A stretch of DNA of 64,000 bases from Candidatus Omnitrophota bacterium (GTDB lineage Bacteria > Hinthialibacterota > Hinthialibacteria > Hinthialibacterales > Hinthialibacteraceae): assembly GCA_003598175.1 (NCBI GenBank), contig QZKN01000085.1:1-64000 (forward strand), read 5' to 3'. Shown one piece after another: positions 60,561-64,000 of the stretch. Position 1 is the stretch's first letter, and each line of letters opens with the position of its first letter. Made by a program: the position numbers and the translations under genes. The notes under the pieces were generated by a model. It made no database searches and was not told where the DNA came from. It saw only the letters and a program-made list of their open reading frames with translations.

Positions 60561-61965
60561 TTTGGGAACCATTTTACTTGTCGATGACGATTCCGCCTTT
60601 CGCCAGGCGGCCGGCCGGGCGTTGGAACGGCGCGGGTACGTAGTCCTGTATGCGGAAAGTGGAGAAGAGGCCATGCAAATCCATGCGCTTGCGGATTGCG
60701 ACGCGGCGGTCGTCGATTTGCGTATGCCGGGCATGGACGGATTGGAACTGGTAAAAAATCTTCGCAGCCGATTCGATGATTTGCCCGTCATTGTGTTGAC
60801 CGGGCATGGCGCTATCTCCACCGCCATCGATTCCATCAAATTGGGCGCCTTTCATTATTTGACCAAACCCTGTGAAATTTCCGAATTGGATATTTATCTA
60901 AAAAAAGCGATAGAAAGCCGCCGTCTTCGTCAGGATGCCATTCATTTGCGGGACGCCATTCACCGCGCGGAAGCGTCACACGGCATCATCGGCGAAAGTC
61001 CGGTCATTCGACGCCTGCTTGAAGTGATCGAGCGGGTGAAAGATGCGGATGCGCCGGTTTTGGTGGCGGGGGAAAGTGGGACGGGAAAGGAATTGGTGGC
61101 GCGTGCGCTCCATTTCCAAAGCCGGAGAAAAGAATTTCCATTTGTGGCGCTCAATTGCGCGACGCTTAAACCGGAATTATTGGAAAACGAGCTGTTCGGG
61201 CATGTGTCCGGCGCGTTTACCGGTGCGGTGAATCGAAAGATTGGCTTATTTGCAGTCGCGGATAAAGGGACGTTATTCATCGATGAAATCGTGGATATGG
61301 ATCCAAACGTGCAAGCGGGATTATTACGCGTGATCGAAACCGGCGAGTACCGTCCATTGGGTTCCACGAAAGAAAAAACCACCAATGCGCGCGTCATCGT
61401 GGCGGCGAATCGCGATCTGGCCGCGCAGGTGCGGGAAAAGAAGTTCCGGGAAGACTTATTTTATCGGCTAAACGTAATCGTCATTCAAACTCCGCCGTTA
61501 CGGACGCATTTGGAAGATATTCCGTGTTTGATCGAGGCCTTTTTGGCACGCGCCGCTGTCCGATATAAAGGCGTGAACTTTTCCGACGATGCCCTCAAGG
61601 TTTTACAGAGTTATCATTGGCCGGGCAACGTGCGGGAATTGTTCAACATCTGTGAACGGGCGGTTTTGTTGCGCAACGATTGTACCATTCCCGCGGATGA
61701 GATTGAATCGCTGCTATACATGACCACGTTCGACCAATCGATTTCACCCAAAACATGGGAACCTTCGTCTCTTCCCGCATCGCGAAAGAATGAATTGCGA
61801 TCGCTGGAAGACATCGAGCGGGAGCATATTCAAAATGTGATGGAAAGCGTGAATCATAATGTATCCCGCGCGGCGGAGATTTTGGGGATTGATCGGCGGA
61901 CATTGCAGCGAAAGATGGAACGATATGGATTGCGGGAATATTCTGATCGAACGAATACTCCATAA
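60547..61965 (+). CDS. Sigma-54-dependent response regulator (NtrC family)
   Basis: 472 residues from the ATG at 60547 or 60550; the frame open from 60268 reads through the kinase gene. Receiver: ILLVDDDSAFRQ, Asp57 in VVDLRMPGMDG, VLTGHG, LTKPCEIS. Central AAA+ domain: Walker A GESGTGKE (175-182), the sigma-54 contact loop GAFTGA (222-227), ELFGHVSGA, and arginine region NVREL. The C-terminal helix-turn-helix is Fis-like (NHNVSRAAEILGIDRRTLQRKM). It activates sigma-54 promoters upon phosphorylation by the coupled kinase. The target genes cannot be named from this window. Confidence 0.94.
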   Translation: MMNSDLGTILLVDDDSAFRQAAGRALERRGYVVLYAESGEEAMQIHALADCDAAVVDLRMPGMDGLELVKNLRSRFDDLPVIVLTGHGAISTAIDSIKLGAFHYLTKPCEISELDIYLKKAIESRRLRQDAIHLRDAIHRAEASHGIIGESPVIRRLLEVIERVKDADAPVLVAGESGTGKELVARALHFQSRRKEFPFVALNCATLKPELLENELFGHVSGAFTGAVNRKIGLFAVADKGTLFIDEIVDMDPNVQAGLLRVIETGEYRPLGSTKEKTTNARVIVAANRDLAAQVREKKFREDLFYRLNVIVIQTPPLRTHLEDIPCLIEAFLARAAVRYKGVNFSDDALKVLQSYHWPGNVRELFNICERAVLLRNDCTIPADEIESLLYMTTFDQSISPKTWEPSSLPASRKNELRSLEDIEREHIQNVMESVNHNVSRAAEILGIDRRTLQRKMERYGLREYSDRTNTP

Positions 61966-62063
61966 AAACTGATTTCGTGAAAGCAAGTCAACTACGACGC
62001 ATCAAATCAATTCCAGTACAAATCGATTCGTGGTCCCATGCGAAATTGCAAGTGCGAATTTCG

Positions 62064-63110
62064 TTAAAACAAATCCCATCCCCAGACGTCGGTTACTTCT
62101 CCTAACTGATAGATCAGAATCCGTTTGTCGGTCCAGGTGGTGATAAATACATAGGTTTCTCCCTTGCTGTTCGTGTACGCCGCCGCATCGGTCGGATAGG
62201 CCGTTGGTCCATTCGGAGAATCCGTGGTGTCGATTACCGTTACCGGATTGGTCAGATCTGATGGACGATAGAAAGCCATAACGTGCTGGGAGCGTTCATA
62301 ATCGGGGATCATGATGAAATCGTTCACGGCATCGTATCCGATTTTCTGGTTGTGCGCGCCATATTCTCCTCCGATTCCTCCTTGTGGGATGAAGTTCATT
62401 TCAATTTGGGTGTACCCGGCCAGATTGTTCGCGCTGCCGCCGCGCACCACGCTGCAAGAATCGACCGGCGTTACTCCGAGACCACGATTCCGGGAAAGAT
62501 AAATATCCCCGGTATTCGGATTATATGCGCAATCCCGCTGATAGGTTTGGCCTCCGGTCAACGAATGAAGAAAGGGGCTGTAGGGATCGTGCGCGTTCCA
62601 GAAATCCACGTCGGTCCAGGTGATCGCGATGAGGATATCGTCGTTCATAATATCCAGACCGGTATAGCGTTTTTCCGGCCAGACCACTCCGCCTCCGAAT
62701 TCATCGACTGGTTTGAACTCGGGCGCCGGACTTAATTTCCGGATGGTTGCGGTGGTATTGGCGCCGCTTTCCAGCGCAATATAGACATTCCCTTTACTAT
62801 CCACGGTCAATCCATGCATGCCTCGGCCGCTGGGCACGTTCGTATCCGCGATGGCGTCATCGACGAGAATCAGGTCGTTTGCCGAATTGGCATTCAGAGG
62901 ATCGGCCACATAGATACAGGCTGTCATGTTCGGATTTGGCGAGGAAAACTGTAAAAAATAGAGTCCCCCATGACTATCCACGGCGACCGCCAATGTCGGA
63001 CCAAATTCAGGAAGCGCCTGAAATTCCGTGACATACGTGAACTTGGGAGTCTGCGCAATTGCGCAAAGCGGAACGAGAAAAAAAACTAACAACGTAAAAT
63101 ATTTTTTCAT
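62064..63110 (-). CDS. Secreted beta-propeller (NHL-like) protein
   Basis: 348 residues from the ATG at 63108-63110 (GAGGAGA upstream); the frame open to 63275 is rejected. A signal peptide (MKKYFTLLVFFLVPLCAIAQ) precedes blade-like repeats: PTLAVAVDSHGGLYFLQF, GMHGLTVDSKGNVYIALES, YNPNTGDIYLSRNRG, AVNDFIMIPDYERS and AAYTNSKGETYVFITTW. The 'D-x-x-G-x-x-Y' pattern matches NHL or SMP-30-like propellers. No catalytic residues stand out. It is likely a periplasmic or surface protein. It diverges from the FAD oxidoreductase gene, separated by 144 bases. Confidence 0.75.
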   Translation of the reverse strand: MKKYFTLLVFFLVPLCAIAQTPKFTYVTEFQALPEFGPTLAVAVDSHGGLYFLQFSSPNPNMTACIYVADPLNANSANDLILVDDAIADTNVPSGRGMHGLTVDSKGNVYIALESGANTTATIRKLSPAPEFKPVDEFGGGVVWPEKRYTGLDIMNDDILIAITWTDVDFWNAHDPYSPFLHSLTGGQTYQRDCAYNPNTGDIYLSRNRGLGVTPVDSCSVVRGGSANNLAGYTQIEMNFIPQGGIGGEYGAHNQKIGYDAVNDFIMIPDYERSQHVMAFYRPSDLTNPVTVIDTTDSPNGPTAYPTDAAAYTNSKGETYVFITTWTDKRILIYQLGEVTDVWGWDLF

Positions 63111-63254
63111 CAGAGTACTCTCCTCTCTTAACGAATTTGTATTTAATGATATCTTAAGGTGTATAAATATACAACGGGATTGTCTCTCTAAGGAACGAGG
63201 GGATCGTGAGCGGGATTTGTATTTTGTATCCATCAAACAGAGAGGAGTGTTCCA

Positions 63255-64000
63255 ATGAAAAAAATAACAGCGCAATTTTTTTTGCTAGTATGTCTGTTAT
63301 CGCCTTCGGCTTATCCGAAAATCGTCATGGAATCCGCCAGACAAATTCCCATTGCCTATGATGTGGATGTGGTTGTTGTCGGCGGTTCTTCCGCCGGCGT
63401 GGCCGCGGCGGTCGAAGCCGCCCGTCTCGGCGCGAGCGTCTTTCTTGCCGCTCCCCGTCCCTATCTCGGCGAAGATCTCTGTGCGCCGTATCGACTCTGG
63501 CTCGAACCGGATGAAGTTCCCTCGACGCCGTTCACCCGTGAGTTATTCCGCGAGCCGCCGTTGGTACCGATCGGAGGGAACTGCATTCCATTTACCTATA
63601 CGGCGGATCAGCCTTCAGAGGGCGTCCACAAGGACACCGAGCCGTCATCCATGCTGGCCGATGGCGAGTGGAGTGAACCGGTTCAACAAAGCGTGCAATA
63701 CAATCGTGACGTGAACATCCTGGTTGATCTGGGCGGCGAGAAGGCGTTCGAGATGGTACACGTCCTGGCTTTTCACAGCCCGAGTAATTACGAAGTGGAT
63801 CAGGTTACAATTTTTTTAAGCGACGATGGAGAGCAATGGCGCGAGGCGGCCGTTATTCGAAATGACAAACGTTCGTATAGCGGGGCCGCCGTCGATCTAT
63901 TCACTCCCATGAAAGCGAACTCCCGCTATCTGAAATTTTTCATCAAGAAAAAAGCGAATGTCGAACGGATGTTGCTCGGAGAAATTCTGATCGAATCCAC
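63255..64000 (+). CDS. Exported FAD-dependent oxidoreductase (5' part)
   Basis: The frame is open from the ATG at 63255 (GAGGAG upstream) to the right edge: 248 codons. A Sec signal peptide (MKKITAQFFLLVCLLSPSAY) is followed by a dinucleotide-binding fold (DVDVVVVGGSSAGVAAAVEA, ARLGASVFLAAPRPYLGEDL) of the FAD-dependent oxidoreductase family that is common in planctomycetes. At about residue 135-248 a region like an F5/8-type (discoidin) carbohydrate-binding domain interrupts the fold (NILVDLGGEKAFEMVHVLAF, TIFLSDDGEQW). The catalytic remainder lies outside the window. Confidence 0.8.
   Translation, partial: MKKITAQFFLLVCLLSPSAYPKIVMESARQIPIAYDVDVVVVGGSSAGVAAAVEAARLGASVFLAAPRPYLGEDLCAPYRLWLEPDEVPSTPFTRELFREPPLVPIGGNCIPFTYTADQPSEGVHKDTEPSSMLADGEWSEPVQQSVQYNRDVNILVDLGGEKAFEMVHVLAFHSPSNYEVDQVTIFLSDDGEQWREAAVIRNDKRSYSGAAVDLFTPMKANSRYLKFFIKKKANVERMLLGEILIES

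Noticed and set aside
1-64000. tRNA, rRNA, insertion sequences with transposases, prophage genes
   Set aside because: None seen: no tRNA-like cloverleaf with a conserved T-arm, no transposase or integrase motifs, and no phage structural genes.

Overview
The window looks like chromosomal DNA of a Gram-negative, heterotrophic bacterium from a poorly cultivated lineage. Supporting signs are an outer-membrane beta-barrel protein, many Sec- and Tat-exported enzymes, lipoproteins, three Tat-exported Gfo/Idh/MocA oxidoreductases, a GH172-type (DUF2961) hydrolase, a sulfatase-family lipoprotein, single-gene prepilins, an EF-hand plus Thr/Pro-linker protein and interspersed palindromic repeats. This combination is typical of candidate phyla such as Hinthialibacterota, Sumerlaeota, Hydrogenedentota and relatives of Planctomycetes. 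The placement is inference: the window has no rRNA, tRNA or other clean phylogenetic marker. Most of the sequence is moderately GC-rich; two stretches (about 11.6-17.3 kb and 51.5-53.4 kb) are clearly AT-rich and look acquired.

Layout. 0-5 kb: start of mutL, a small membrane protein, an outer-membrane protein and two histidine kinases in tandem. 5.6-11.4 kb: exported sugar-metabolism genes (Gfo/Idh/MocA, GH172-like), a secreted unknown and a radical SAM/SPASM enzyme. 11.6-17.3 kb: an AT-rich island with a strong promoter driving a short PurA/PurZ-like synthetase and a AAA+ ATPase, converging on a three-module protein (HhH/DEDD exonuclease, DUF429, zinc-LID nucleoside monophosphate kinase). 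17.6-23.4 kb: metH, an exported FmdE-like protein, a prepilin and an OB-fold secreted protein. 23.4-28.8 kb and 35.7-36.2 kb: several toxin-antitoxin loci (HicAB, orphan HicB, VapBC-like, RelE-like, ParDE-like) among exported sugar enzymes and a broken formylglycine-generating-enzyme-like gene. 28.9-34.3 kb: peptidoglycan precursor genes (exported glutamate racemase-like protein, Ddl, membrane-fused MurF, alpha/beta hydrolase). 34.4-43.7 kb: redoxin, hisS, an SPFH/Arc/membrane-protein module, proA, nadD, a CheY-like regulator and serC. 44-51.5 kb: secreted beta-propeller-like protein, sulfatase-like lipoprotein, Rpn-type nuclease, nitrite/sulfite reductase and a second prepilin. 52-58.7 kb: NucS-like nuclease, nucleotidyltransferase pair, NikR, HEAT protein, more sugar oxidoreductase/isomerase genes and an SDR. 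58.8-64 kb: an NtrB/NtrC-like two-component pair, a secreted beta-propeller and the start of an exported FAD-dependent oxidoreductase.

The candidate new system is the 11.6-17.2 kb island. Its synthetase carries Ser where housekeeping PurA has the catalytic Asp13, the substitution associated with phage PurZ, the enzyme that makes the precursor of 2-aminoadenine. It sits beside a protein that fuses a nucleotide kinase to two nuclease-fold modules. A modified-nucleotide or nucleotide-sensing defence function is a reasonable hypothesis but is inference. A second noteworthy pattern is a dispersed double-hairpin intergenic repeat present in four good copies.
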